Notes: a model not told the origin generated them from the letters alone. Positions 8,476-16,626 are shown, counted from the first letter of the stretch. The stretch: DNA of 64,000 nt from Runella sp. (GCF_027484545.1 NZ_JAIXST010000134.1:46728-110727); one strand, 5' to 3'. Program-made: numbers and translations.

Positions 8476-8526
8476 ATGATTTTTGTAAATATCTCTTGTT
8501 TTTTGATAGGTATTTACAAAAATCAT
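8476..8526. repeat. Perfect 16-bp inverted repeat at the edge of copy 2
   Basis: Arms ATGATTTTTGTAAATA (8476-8491) and its exact complement (8511-8526) around a 19-bp T-rich spacer. The left arm starts one or two bases after the ABC-F fragment ends. It could be a bidirectional terminator, the termini of a tiny non-autonomous element, or a recombination hairpin. No target duplication is obvious. Confidence 0.7.
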
Positions 8527-8538
8527 TTTACATACCTC

Positions 8539-8563
8539 CCCCAGTTTGCGTTTGCAACTGGGG
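8539..8563. repeat. Hairpin with AGTTTGCGTTTGCAAC core
   Basis: CCCCAGTT (8539-8546) pairs with AACTGGGG (8556-8563) around a 9-nt loop. The core AGTTTGCGTTTGCAAC recurs at 9263-9278, in both cases 75 to 100 bp before an ABC-F start. It probably belongs to a dispersed intergenic repeat family. Confidence 0.55.
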
Positions 8564-8577
8564 AGTTCCAATGTACT

Positions 8578-8663
8578 CCTCTGAATAAATCGTTTATAAA
8601 GCTACCGGCAATCTTACTCTTTACAAAAGCAACTTGAATGATTTCGGCAGATAATGGATCAGT
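8578..8663 (+). pseudogene. 5' fragment of the ABC-F gene, orphan copy 3
   Basis: Upstream part (CTGAATAAATCGTTTATAAA... to AAAAGCAACTTGA) plus 26 bp from ATG 8638 match copy 2 and the intact ABC-F start. The match ends at GGATCAGT (8663). The stop codon of the minus-strand Uma2 gene (8659-8661) lies inside the last bases of this copy, so the Uma2 cargo joins directly to it. The -7 box is lost. Confidence 0.75.
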
Positions 8664-9204
8664 TCCATAAATCAGCGGCGGGGATTTCAAAGTCATCTAA
8701 GACAGGGCGGGCAGAGCAGATATCTGCGTCAGTACACACGGTTATGTGCTTGAGGGAGGTATAAACTTCCACCATTTCGTAATCGGGGTAAATCAGCCAT
8801 GCTACCCGGATTCCATTTTTGAAATATTCGATGATTTTCCGCTTTACTTCGTTGATTTGGTCGGTGGAAGAAATAACTTCTATGACAAACTCGGGGATTT
8901 GCTCTTCTGTTTTGCTGTTGATAATTTGCTCTCTGCTAAAATAGGCCAAATCAGGACGCCTCAATTGAATACCTGTCAGCATTACGTCTTGCTCACAAAG
9001 GAGTTGTCCCCTGAGCTTTTTGGCAGCGGTTTTATCAAAGAGTTCGTTTAATATACTGATTAGGTACAAATGTTTGTTTTTCATTCCTTCAAACTTTATC
9101 AATTCGCCGTCATTCCATTCATACTTATAGCCGTCGTTAGGCTCCCAACGCTCAAACTCCGCCAAGGTTTGCGGCAACAAGCTATTTTTTATTTCGTTCG
9201 CCAT
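8659..9204 (-). CDS. Uma2 family (DUF820) putative endonuclease-fold protein
   Basis: 181 aa, the usual family length. The order TLAEFERWEPNDGYKYEWNDG at residues 14-34, RRPDLAYF near 90 and EFVIEVISS near 109 fits the Uma2/DUF820 family, which has a PD-(D/E)XK nuclease-like fold. The PD and the later E are present. Its substrate is unknown. A close paralogue lies at 34085-34627. A TATCTTTG box on the minus strand (9224-9231) lies 20 bp before the start. The gene is inserted between ABC-F fragment copy 3 and the intact ABC-F gene, so it seems to be mobile cargo. Confidence 0.85.
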   Translation of the reverse strand: MANEIKNSLLPQTLAEFERWEPNDGYKYEWNDGELIKFEGMKNKHLYLISILNELFDKTAAKKLRGQLLCEQDVMLTGIQLRRPDLAYFSREQIINSKTEEQIPEFVIEVISSTDQINEVKRKIIEYFKNGIRVAWLIYPDYEMVEVYTSLKHITVCTDADICSARPVLDDFEIPAADLWN

Positions 9205-9245
9205 AGTGTTGAAACAGTTTTGTCAAAGATACAAAAAAACCTAAA

Positions 9246-9296
9246 TCGTATGAACTCCTGTTAGTTTGCGTTTGCAACGGGGACGCCCCGATACGA
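9246..9296. repeat. Intergenic palindromic repeat
   Basis: Nested inverted repeats: outer TCGTAT/ATACGA and inner CGGGG-ACG-CCCCG, with the AGTTTGCGTTTGCAAC core that also occurs at 8544-8559. It has the general look (GTTTGCG...CGGGGACG) of the argG-flanking element at 56110-56172. Confidence 0.5.
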
Positions 9297-9327
9297 ACTC
9301 TTGAATGAAGCGTTTACTGATAATCCT

Positions 9328-9335
9328 TATCTTTG
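9328..9335 (+). promoter_or_regulatory. -7 promoter box of the ABC-F gene
   Basis: TATCTTTG matches TAnnTTTG, 21 bp before ATG 9357. The same box is intact in orphan copy 1 (6362-6369) and degraded in copies 2 and 3, which fits the idea that only this promoter and perhaps the first one are kept by selection. Confidence 0.55.
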
Positions 9336-9356
9336 CGGTTCACAAAAGGAACTTGA

Positions 9357-10997
9357 ATGATTTCGGTAGATAACGTAACAGTGGAGTTCGGCGGACGAGC
9401 TTTGTTTAGTGATGTCACTTTCAACATCAACGAAAAAGATAGAATCGCCCTCATGGGCAAAAATGGAGCTGGGAAATCTACCCTGCTCAAAATCATAGCG
9501 GGAGCCGATAAACCCACGCGCGGCAAAATCTCCGCTCCCAACGAGGCCGTGATTGCCTACCTGCCTCAGCACCTGCTGACCAAAGATGATTCCACAGTTT
9601 TTGAGGAAACCTCTAAGGCGTTTGCCGAGGTATTGGACATGAAAAAAGAACTGGATGAACTGAATCATCAGTTGGAAACACGCACCGACTACGAATCGGA
9701 CGCCTACATGACCATCATTGAGCGCGTATCGGAACTAAGCGAAAAGTACTACTCGACCGAGGAAGTCAATTATGATGCGGAAGTCGAAAAAACGCTGTTG
9801 GGCTTGGGTTTCCTACGGAGCGATTTTGACCGTAAAACAGGAGAGTTCAGCGGGGGCTGGCGGATGCGGATCGAGTTGGCCAAAATTCTGTTGAAAACAC
9901 CCGATTTGATTTTGTTGGATGAGCCTACCAATCACTTGGATATTGAGTCGATTCAGTGGTTGGAGGAGTTTTTGGTCAATACTGCTAAGGCAGTGATTGT
10001 CATCTCACACGACCGGGCGTTTGTGGACAATATCACCAACCGGACCATCGAAATCACGATGGGGCGCATCTATGATTATAAGGTCAACTATTCGCAATAC
10101 CTGCAACTGCGCAAAGAACGCCACGAACAGCAGCAAAAGCAGTTTACCGATCAGCAGAAAATGATTGCTGAAGTCACGGAGTTTATTGATCGTTTCAAAG
10201 GGACGTACTCAAAAACCTTGCAGGTGCAGTCGCGGGTAAAAATGCTGGAGAAATTGGACATTGTAGAAGTGGACGAAGTGGACACCTCGGCGCTGAATAT
10301 TAAATTCCCACCTGCCCCGCGCTCGGGCAACTACCCCGTGATTGTGGAACAACTGAGCAAAAGCTACGGCGACCATTTGGTGTTCAAAGATGCGGGCATG
10401 ACGATCGAACGCGGGCAAAAGGTAGCGTTTGTCGGTAAAAATGGCGAAGGTAAATCTACGCTTGTGAAAGCCATCATGGGCGAGATTGACTACGAAGGCG
10501 AAATGAAGCTGGGGCACAACTCCATGATTGGCTATTTTGCGCAGAATCAAGCGGCTTTATTGGATGGTGATTTAACCGTTTTCCAAACCATTGACAACAT
10601 TGCCGTAGGCGACATTCGTACCAAAATCAAGGATCTGTTGGGAGCATTCATGTTCAGCGGCGACAGTATTAATAAGAAAGTAAATATGCTGTCGGGTGGA
10701 GAGCGCACCCGTTTGGCAATGATCAAACTATTGTTGGAACCCGTCAACTTATTGATACTCGATGAGCCCACCAACCACCTCGACCTTAAAACAAAAGACA
10801 TTCTGAAAGATGCTTTGAAAGCCTTTGAAGGAACCATCATTTTGATTTCTCACGATCGGGATTTCTTAGATGGATTGGCCGAAAAAGTGTTTGAATTCGG
10901 AAATAAGCGCGTCAAAGAACACTTTGAAGACATCAACGGTTTTCTGCGAAACAAAAAACTGGAAAATCTGCGCGAGATTGAGCGAAAAGGAAAATAG
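9357..10997 (+). CDS. ABC-F family ATPase (EttA/Uup/YbiT-like)
   Basis: 546 aa, soluble, with two ABC domains and no membrane helices, as in ABC-F proteins that act on the ribosome. First domain: Walker A GKNGAGKST (about 34-42), signature FSGGWRMRIELAK (about 163-175), Walker B LILLDEPTNHLD (about 184-195). Second domain: Walker A GKNGEGKST (about 360), signature LSGGERTRLAM (about 448), Walker B LLILDEPTNHLD (about 466). The inter-domain linker is charged and helical. The domain order and DEPTNHLD motifs make ABC-F certain; the subfamily is less sure. Three truncated copies of its 5' end lie upstream. A rho-independent terminator follows at 11025. Confidence 0.93.
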   Translation: MISVDNVTVEFGGRALFSDVTFNINEKDRIALMGKNGAGKSTLLKIIAGADKPTRGKISAPNEAVIAYLPQHLLTKDDSTVFEETSKAFAEVLDMKKELDELNHQLETRTDYESDAYMTIIERVSELSEKYYSTEEVNYDAEVEKTLLGLGFLRSDFDRKTGEFSGGWRMRIELAKILLKTPDLILLDEPTNHLDIESIQWLEEFLVNTAKAVIVISHDRAFVDNITNRTIEITMGRIYDYKVNYSQYLQLRKERHEQQQKQFTDQQKMIAEVTEFIDRFKGTYSKTLQVQSRVKMLEKLDIVEVDEVDTSALNIKFPPAPRSGNYPVIVEQLSKSYGDHLVFKDAGMTIERGQKVAFVGKNGEGKSTLVKAIMGEIDYEGEMKLGHNSMIGYFAQNQAALLDGDLTVFQTIDNIAVGDIRTKIKDLLGAFMFSGDSINKKVNMLSGGERTRLAMIKLLLEPVNLLILDEPTNHLDLKTKDILKDALKAFEGTIILISHDRDFLDGLAEKVFEFGNKRVKEHFEDINGFLRNKKLENLREIERKGK

Positions 10998-11024
10998 GTC
11001 GCAATACGATTTCTACCTCTTTTA

Positions 11025-11058
11025 CCCCGTATTTCTTCTTTAGAGTACGGGGTTTTTC
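11025..11058 (+). terminator. Rho-independent terminator after the ABC-F gene
   Basis: CCCCGTA (11025-11031) pairs with TACGGGG (11046-11052), followed by TTTTTCTT. Confidence 0.8.
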
Positions 11059-11505
11059 TTGTTTATACCATCCATTTATACAAACTCGTCCTCTGTCTGT
11101 AGTACTTCGACTCGTCCAGATGCACTCTTTTTTCTTCTGCATATAGCCGCTATCGGCAAATTTGATTCGGATTGCACTCAGAAGTTGTCCAATCGAAATT
11201 TATTCCCTAAAAACAGGTCGTTTTCTCTCGTATAAAACAAATAAATACTGCATAAAAAGGGGCAAATAGAGCACTTTGGGGTATTTTTGAGTACTTTAAA
11301 CTATTCAAACTTTCGTATTTTTTAATCAAAAAAACCTTTTAGAGTATTCTTTTTAATCTTATTTTCCGCACATTTCCTAACTTTATGTAAAAAGTAGGTC
11401 AAATTTGGCACAACTTGGTTTTGTACAATTTTTTAATGTATTTATCTCACAAACAACCTTTTCCATCTATAATCAATGGCTAATATTAAAAAATATAGAA
11501 TTTTA
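11059..11505. other. AT-rich intergenic region upstream of glutamine synthetase
   Basis: About 450 bp without a convincing gene. A 69-codon minus frame across its left end overlaps the terminator and the ABC-F 3' end and is judged a shadow. The right half is strongly AT-rich and could contain regulator sites for nitrogen control, but I see no clear palindrome or RNA element. Confidence 0.5.
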
Positions 11506-11537
11506 TTTGGTGATTATATAAAAACACATTAGTTTTG
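11506..11537 (+). promoter_or_regulatory. Promoter of glutamine synthetase
   Basis: TTTG (11506-11509), 20 bp spacer, TAGTTTTG (11530-11537): a very good match to the Bacteroidota -33/-7 pair. It lies 62 bp before the start codon, leaving a leader of about 55 nt. Confidence 0.6.
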
Positions 11538-11599
11538 AATCCGTAAAAAGTGCAACAACACCAATTGATTGTTTCAACCACTTAAAATTTATACTGTCA

Positions 11600-12625
11600 A
11601 TGGCAAAGGCTAAATTAGAATACATTTGGTTAGACGGCTACAAGCCCACTCAAAGTTTGCGTAGTAAAACCAAAATTGAGTCCGATTTTACGGGAACATT
11701 AGAAGAATGCGGTGTATGGTCATTCGATGGTTCGTCAACTGAGCAGGCATCAGGTGGCTCATCAGACTGCTTGTTAAAGCCCGTTTTCATTTGCCCCGAT
11801 CCGGAACGCTCAAAATTGGGTACACCTGCTTATTTGGTCATGTGTGAAGTATTGAACGCAGACGGTACGCCTCACGTAACTAATGGTCGCGCCACGATTG
11901 AAGATGACGATAACGATTTCTGGTTTGGATTTGAGCAGGAATATTTCCTGTGGAATCTTGAAACAAATAAACCACTTGGCTTCCCTGCCAATGGATACCC
12001 TGCCCCACAAGGCCCTTACTATTGCTCAGTTGGCGCAAAAAATGCGTACGGAAGAGATATCATTGAAGAACACCTTGAATATACATTGCAAGCCGGCCTG
12101 AACGTGGAAGGTATCAACGCCGAAGTAGCGGCAGGTCAGTGGGAATTTCAAATTTTTGCCAAAGGTGCCAAAGAAGCAGGTGACCAAATTTGGGTTGCAC
12201 GCTATCTGTTGGAGCGTATCGGCGAGAAATACGGAGTAGGTATCAACCTGCATTGCAAGCCACTTGGAGATACTGACTGGAACGGTTCAGGAATGCACGC
12301 CAACTTCTCAAACACTGCGTTGAGAACGGCAGGTAACAAAGAGACTTACGACAAAATCTGTCAGGCATTTGCTCCGGTAGTAGCTGAGCACATTGCCGTA
12401 TACGGTGCTGATAACCACCTCCGTTTGACAGGTAAACACGAAACACAGTCAATTGACCAATTCTCATACGGTATTTCTGACCGTGGAGCCTCTATCCGTA
12501 TTCCTATCGCAGCCGTACAAAAAGGCTGGAAGGGATGGTTGGAAGATCGTCGTCCCAATTCGGCGGCTGATCCATACAAAGTAGCGGCCCGCATCATTAA
12601 GACCGTTAAAGCTGTAGAAATCTGA
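11600..12625 (+). CDS. glnII: Glutamine synthetase, type II (eukaryote-like)
   Basis: 341 aa, the length of GSII enzymes (GSI is ~470 aa, GSIII ~720 aa). It makes glutamine from glutamate, ammonia and ATP. Visible motifs: beta-Grasp start with W-x-F-D-G-S-S-T (about 41-48), FGFEQEYFLW metal-ligand region (about 109-118), NAEVAAGQWEFQ (about 168-179), NGSGMHANFS (about 222-231), and RGASIRIP (about 293-300). These order and spacing features are those of plant and rhizobial GSII. GSII is the less usual form in bacteria but is known in some Bacteroidota. The gene is monocistronic, with its own promoter (11506) and terminator (12645). Confidence 0.95.
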   Translation: MAKAKLEYIWLDGYKPTQSLRSKTKIESDFTGTLEECGVWSFDGSSTEQASGGSSDCLLKPVFICPDPERSKLGTPAYLVMCEVLNADGTPHVTNGRATIEDDDNDFWFGFEQEYFLWNLETNKPLGFPANGYPAPQGPYYCSVGAKNAYGRDIIEEHLEYTLQAGLNVEGINAEVAAGQWEFQIFAKGAKEAGDQIWVARYLLERIGEKYGVGINLHCKPLGDTDWNGSGMHANFSNTALRTAGNKETYDKICQAFAPVVAEHIAVYGADNHLRLTGKHETQSIDQFSYGISDRGASIRIPIAAVQKGWKGWLEDRRPNSAADPYKVAARIIKTVKAVEI

Positions 12626-12644
12626 TTTTTGGAATACATAGCAC

Positions 12645-12675
12645 TAAAAAACCCCGTCCTTGGCGGGGTTTTTTG
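12645..12675 (+). terminator. Rho-independent terminator after glnII
   Basis: AACCCCG (12650-12656) with CGGGGTT (12664-12670) and a TTTTTT tail. Confidence 0.85.
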
Positions 12676-12715
12676 TTGTGGGGTATCGTAGAAAAACGGG
12701 ACGTTTCCATTATGA

Positions 12716-12743
12716 TTTGATTCCTTCCTGCTTTATAAATTTG
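12716..12743 (+). promoter_or_regulatory. Promoter of the DoxX gene
   Basis: TTTG (12716-12719), 16 bp, TAAATTTG (12736-12743), 48 bp before the start codon at 12792. Confidence 0.4.
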
Positions 12744-12791
12744 GAATTCCTCTAACCCAATTTTGAATAAATTTCTAAGTCTTCAAAAGCC

Positions 12792-13196
12792 ATGAATCAA
12801 CATTCAGGAAATACTCAATTGAACAGTATAGGCACCGCCATCATACGAATCGTCACCGGTTTACTCATGGCGTATCATGGCTTTGAAATTTTTGATGCCA
12901 AACAAATGAACGACTACGCCCAATGGGACATGTTTAAAGAGTTACCCATGGGTTTGGCATTGGTCTATTTGGGCAAAGGAGCCGAATTTATGGCGGGAAT
13001 TTTATTGGCTTTGGGGCTTTTTACACGGTTCGCCTCGATCATTATCTCCGTTACTATGTTGAGCATTACTTTTTTTGTAGGACACGGTAAATTTTGGTAC
13101 GAAGACCAACATCCTTTTCTTTTTGTTCTCTTAGCCTTGGTTTTCTTTTTCAACGGAGCGGGAACCTTGAGTTTGGATTCAAAATTAAAACGATAA
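12792..13196 (+). CDS. DoxX family membrane protein
   Basis: 134 aa with four predicted membrane helices. The pattern R-I-x2-G-x-L-x3-H-G near residues 18-30, GKGAEFMAGILLALGLFTR (about 57-75) and a C-terminal G-A-G-x-L-S-x-D is typical of DoxX/DoxD-like proteins. These small integral membrane proteins are linked to redox or thiosulfate chemistry in some organisms, but the role in Bacteroidota is unclear. It stands alone between terminators and the ABC exporter gene 166 bp downstream. Confidence 0.85.
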   Translation: MNQHSGNTQLNSIGTAIIRIVTGLLMAYHGFEIFDAKQMNDYAQWDMFKELPMGLALVYLGKGAEFMAGILLALGLFTRFASIIISVTMLSITFFVGHGKFWYEDQHPFLFVLLALVFFFNGAGTLSLDSKLKR

Positions 13197-13362
13197 AATG
13201 CCTAAATATCGCTCACAATCCTTTCAATCGGGCTCAAAAGTGCACTATTGAAAGAAAAAAGGGGCCAAGAAATCGACTATTTCAAAAATTTAAGCCCAAA
13301 CCCAAAACTCTTCATGGGAGAATTGGTGTTAGCTTTGATAGACAACTCCTATATTCTGTGCT

Positions 13363-15126
13363 ATGAACGAAGAAAAAAAAAGCGGGAAAATATTCGACTG
13401 GCCTACCCTTCGCCGTCTTTATGCTTTTATTACCCCTTATCAAAAACAGTTTTATGCACTTGTTGCCCTTATTTTAACGGGGGCGGCACTCTCGCCCTTG
13501 AGTCCGTTGTTGGTTCGTTATACCATTGATACCAAAATCGCGTCGGGCGACTATGACGGTCTTACCCTCATGCTGTTGGTCATGATTGGCCTGTTACTTA
13601 TTCAGGCGCTTATTCAGTTTGTTCAAACGTATTTAGCGGGTTGGTTGGGTCAGAATATCATCCGTGATATTCGGGTTCAGTTGTACGAAAAAATCCTCAG
13701 TCTTCGTCTTAAATTCTTCGATAACACGCCCATTGGCCGTTTGGTAACTCGTACGGTTTCCGATGTAGAAACGCTTTCCGACGTATTTAGTGATGGAATG
13801 GCTGCCGTTGCAGGCGATATTTTACAGTTGGTGCTTATCATCGGAGTTATGTTTTATACCGATTGGCGGCTTTCGCTCATCAGCCTTGCCACGGTTCCGT
13901 TCATGCTTATCAGTACCTATATTTTCAAAGAAAAAATCAAGGATTCTTTCAATGAGGTTCGTACTGCCGTGTCTAACCTGAATTCTTTTGTGCAGGAACA
14001 TATCACGGGCATGAACATTGTCCAGATTTTCAGTGCTGAAAAAGTAGAGTACCGCAAATTTAAATCAATCAACACCGTTCACCGCGATGCCCACGTTCGT
14101 TCGATTTGGTATTATTCGGTGTATTATCCCGTTGCCGACGTCATTGCCGCTGCCGCTACGGGTCTCATTGTTTGGTACGGAGCGCGGCAAATTCTCAGCG
14201 ACGACATGACGTTTGGGACAGTTACGGCTTTTATCATGTTTACCAACCTGTTTTTCAGACCCATACGGATGCTGGCCGACCGTTTCAATACGCTCCAAAT
14301 GGGTATTGTCAGTACCGACCGCATTCTCAAATTGCTGGATAGCGACGAATATACCGTCAACCACGGCACTCACGCTCCTGAAACTTTGCGCGGCGAAGTC
14401 TCTTTCAAAAATGTTTGGTTTGCTTACAATGAAGAAGAATACGTTTTGAAAGACATTTCGTTTGACGTAAAAGCTGGGCAAACCATTGCTTTTGTAGGAG
14501 CTACGGGTGCGGGTAAGTCTTCGATTATCAACTTATTGAGTCGTTTTTACGAAATCAATAAAGGCGAAATTTTGGTGGATAACGTCAACGTGCATGACTA
14601 CGAATTGGGCGCATTACGACACAACATCGGTGTCGTTTTACAGGACGTATTTTTGTTTTCGGATACCATTCACAACAACATTACGCTGGGAAACACTGAC
14701 ATCAGCCGCGCCCGTATCATCGAAGCCGCGCAATTGGTGGGTGCCCACGAATTTATCGAACGCCTGCCCGGTGGCTACGACTACAACGTCATGGAACGCG
14801 GAGCTACGCTTTCGGTAGGTCAGCGACAGTTGATTTCTTTCGTACGGGCGTTGGTACACGATCCCAAAATTATTGTTTTGGACGAAGCAACCTCTTCAGT
14901 AGATACCGAAACGGAAGAGTTGATTCAGAACGCGATTGAAAAACTGATGAAAGGCCGAACCGCGATTGTAATAGCCCACCGCCTGAGCACCATCCAAAAA
15001 GCACATCAGATTATTGTACTGGACAAAGGACAAATCAAGGAAAAAGGCACACACGAAGAATTGCTCGAACACGGCGGCTTCTACGCTAATCTGTACCAAA
15101 TGCAGTATAAAGAAGTGATAAATTGA
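13363..15126 (+). CDS. ABC exporter, fused membrane and ATPase domains (MsbA/MDR-like)
   Basis: 587 aa half-transporter. Six membrane helices (about residues 25-310), then an ATPase domain with Walker A GATGAGKSS (about 377-385), Q-loop DVFLFSD, signature LSVGQRQLISFVRAL (about 484-498), Walker B IIVLDEATSSVD (about 505-516) and switch His in IVIAHRLST. It acts as a homo- or heterodimer in the inner membrane; lipids, peptides or drugs are possible substrates and the sequence does not distinguish them. The start at 13363 is the first ATG in a position giving the charged N-terminus usual for the family. No partner gene is adjacent. Confidence 0.92.
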   Translation: MNEEKKSGKIFDWPTLRRLYAFITPYQKQFYALVALILTGAALSPLSPLLVRYTIDTKIASGDYDGLTLMLLVMIGLLLIQALIQFVQTYLAGWLGQNIIRDIRVQLYEKILSLRLKFFDNTPIGRLVTRTVSDVETLSDVFSDGMAAVAGDILQLVLIIGVMFYTDWRLSLISLATVPFMLISTYIFKEKIKDSFNEVRTAVSNLNSFVQEHITGMNIVQIFSAEKVEYRKFKSINTVHRDAHVRSIWYYSVYYPVADVIAAAATGLIVWYGARQILSDDMTFGTVTAFIMFTNLFFRPIRMLADRFNTLQMGIVSTDRILKLLDSDEYTVNHGTHAPETLRGEVSFKNVWFAYNEEEYVLKDISFDVKAGQTIAFVGATGAGKSSIINLLSRFYEINKGEILVDNVNVHDYELGALRHNIGVVLQDVFLFSDTIHNNITLGNTDISRARIIEAAQLVGAHEFIERLPGGYDYNVMERGATLSVGQRQLISFVRALVHDPKIIVLDEATSSVDTETEELIQNAIEKLMKGRTAIVIAHRLSTIQKAHQIIVLDKGQIKEKGTHEELLEHGGFYANLYQMQYKEVIN

Positions 15127-15269
15127 AAAATAAGTGCGGGACGAAGCACTTTTTTAGTGACCTGCCCAAGCCTAAACAAAGGCAATGACTATTGCCAATA
15201 ACATTCTAATTTCTTATTATTTTTGCAAGAAGCATACTGAATATTGCACTCCTCTTAAAGTCAAATTAT

Positions 15270-15692
15270 ATGGTTTTCCAAAAAATAAATTACAAAACTG
15301 ATTTGAATCATCGACAAAAGGAAAACTACAACTTTCACAAAATATCCTCATTATTAGCCGATTATGGTTTTAACTGTATTCGATTATCAGACGACTATGA
15401 GGGAGCAGATTTTCTTGCTATCCACATAAACAATAGTGATATTTTAAAGATTCAGTTGAAGGGTCGGCTAACTTTCGAGGCTAAATACCTCGAAAAGAAC
15501 CTTTATATCTGTTTTCCCTATAATGGGGATTGGTATCTGTATCCACATGATGATTTATGGAAAAAAGTTTCATTAATACATAACGCTCCAAACACAATAT
15601 CGTGGTCTAAAGGTGCATACAGCTTCCCTAAGCCTAATGACCCAATCTCTATTTTACTGAATGAATATAAACTATCGGTTGACGATATTTAG
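15270..15692 (+). CDS. Small nuclease-like hypothetical protein, 140 aa
   Basis: No family recognised with certainty. A predicted core (EGADFLAIHI at about residues 44-53, then ILKIQLKGR at about 58-66) has the D...(Q/E)-x-K arrangement of PD-(D/E)XK nucleases, with an N-terminal helical part and a C-terminal region rich in aromatic residues. A TATTTTTG box (15228-15235) lies 34 bp upstream. It is alone, between the ABC exporter and a convergent toxin-antitoxin locus. Such orphan nuclease-fold genes are often accessory or defence related, but no partner is present. Confidence 0.65.
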   Translation: MVFQKINYKTDLNHRQKENYNFHKISSLLADYGFNCIRLSDDYEGADFLAIHINNSDILKIQLKGRLTFEAKYLEKNLYICFPYNGDWYLYPHDDLWKKVSLIHNAPNTISWSKGAYSFPKPNDPISILLNEYKLSVDDI

Positions 15693-15715
15693 ATAAGTAT
15701 CAAGAAGGTATTGGT

Positions 15716-15961
15716 TCATAACTCAATATCACGGGGGCTATCGTTTCTATCTGCACGAATCTTAGCAGCTAATTCATTGCCTGTTTCGTCACCTTGCCAG
15801 CTTCCGGCAACACTTTCCAGCAGTTTTAATTCTTCGGCTTCACTCAGGCAGCTTATCTCTTTATGAACTTCCTTGGTGGAAAGTCCCAACCTCTGCGCCA
15901 ATCCCTTTAGCAAAGCAAAATCATTGTGATTATGCGTTTCGATGATGATGGTATGTGTCAT
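15716..15961 (-). CDS. Antitoxin-like protein, 81 aa
   Basis: Short protein with a helical N-terminus and a disordered acidic tail. The tail G-S-W-x-G-D-E-T-G-x-E-L ... R-x-D-R-N-D-S-P-R-D-I-E-L resembles type II antitoxins that normally partner PIN- or RelE-type toxins. It starts 27 bp after the higA gene on the same strand, so it is probably co-transcribed as a third gene. No cognate toxin follows. Either it is an orphan antitoxin or a third component of the higBA module. Confidence 0.6.
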   Translation of the reverse strand: MTHTIIIETHNHNDFALLKGLAQRLGLSTKEVHKEISCLSEAEELKLLESVAGSWQGDETGNELAAKIRADRNDSPRDIEL

Positions 15962-15988
15962 AATACCCTCCTTTCTTTAGCTGCTGCC

Positions 15989-16318
15989 CTAAGCAGGTTG
16001 AAAATTCAATCCCGAAGGATTCCGGAAAACCCGAATATGGCTGGTATCGACATTTGGCTCAACCTTTGCAAGATCGTAGGTTTCCTGAACTTTTAGCCAA
16101 AATTCAGCACTCGTATTTGGAAATGCTGCGCCTAAACGGATAGCCATTTCAGGGCTTACACTTTGTTTACCATTAATGATGGCCGATAGAGTTTTGCGCG
16201 TCGTGCCTAAGCCCTCGGCAACTTCTGCAATCGTCAATTTCTCTCCTGTTTCTTCGCGCAACCCTTCCAAAGTTTCGCGGATTAATTCGCCCGGGTGGTC
16301 GGGGTCAAATAGTGCCAT
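15989..16318 (-). CDS. higA: HigA family antitoxin (XRE helix-turn-helix)
   Basis: 109 aa. The opening DPDHPGE-x-I-R-E-x-L and the HTH segment TIAEVAEGLGTTRKTLSAIINGKQSVSPEMAIRL (split: about residues 29-47 and 48-62) are hallmarks of HigA/VapI antitoxins. It binds the toxin and represses the operon. A strong ribosome binding site AAGGAGG lies just before its ATG, directly after the expected natural stop codon of higB. The order toxin then antitoxin is typical for higBA. Confident family assignment. Confidence 0.9.
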   Translation of the reverse strand: MALFDPDHPGELIRETLEGLREETGEKLTIAEVAEGLGTTRKTLSAIINGKQSVSPEMAIRLGAAFPNTSAEFWLKVQETYDLAKVEPNVDTSHIRVFRNPSGLNFQPA

Positions 16319-16626
16319 GTTTTGTTCCTCCTTAGTGATAATCTAAATAATCCACCGCGTCGGCGGTCCGAATCAGTAGCATTGTCGCCTTCAAATCGAA
16401 AAATAATGCGCCAATTTCCCGACACTTTCACGGCGTAAAAACCCTTTAAATCTCCTTTGAGCGCATGAAATCCATAACCAACCTGATTCATTTGTTCGGG
16501 GCTGTCCGCTGCATCTAAACGAGTTAAAATTAATCGAATTTTAGAGACATGAGCAGGGTTCAACTTGGAGCAGTCGCCCTTTGTCGCGTAAAGTTCCAAG
16601 CCTTTGTGCCGATAGCTTATAATCAT
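16282..16626 (-). CDS. higB: HigB/RelE family toxin, C-terminus apparently frameshifted
   Basis: The start is best placed at ATG 16626 (M-I-I-S-Y-R-H-K-G), not at the longer 16662. Residues 1-80 fit HigB mRNA-interferase toxins: the ALKGDLKGFYAVKVSGNWR core and R-I-I-F-R-F-E-G-D are present. After F-E-G-D-N-A-T-D the frame leaves the family and runs an unusual Arg-rich tail into higA, stopping at 16282. In another frame the DNA encodes D-A-V-D-Y-L-D-Y-H followed by TAA (16332-16334), the normal HigB ending, right before higA's ribosome binding site. One small insertion or deletion near 16355-16375 explains this. The toxin may be inactive or the sequence wrong. Confidence 0.75.
   Translation of the reverse strand: MIISYRHKGLELYATKGDCSKLNPAHVSKIRLILTRLDAADSPEQMNQVGYGFHALKGDLKGFYAVKVSGNWRIIFRFEGDNATDSDRRRGGLFRLSLRRNKTWHYLTPTTRAN

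Noticed and set aside
8383..8637. 84-codon frame starting with ABC-F residues
   Set aside because: Only the first 30 codons are ABC-F; the rest reads through a hairpin repeat and has no protein character. Kept as a pseudogene fragment.
11059..11505. Possible riboswitch or small RNA before glnII
   Set aside because: AT-rich, but I could not find a stable conserved structure; a simple promoter explains the region near the gene.
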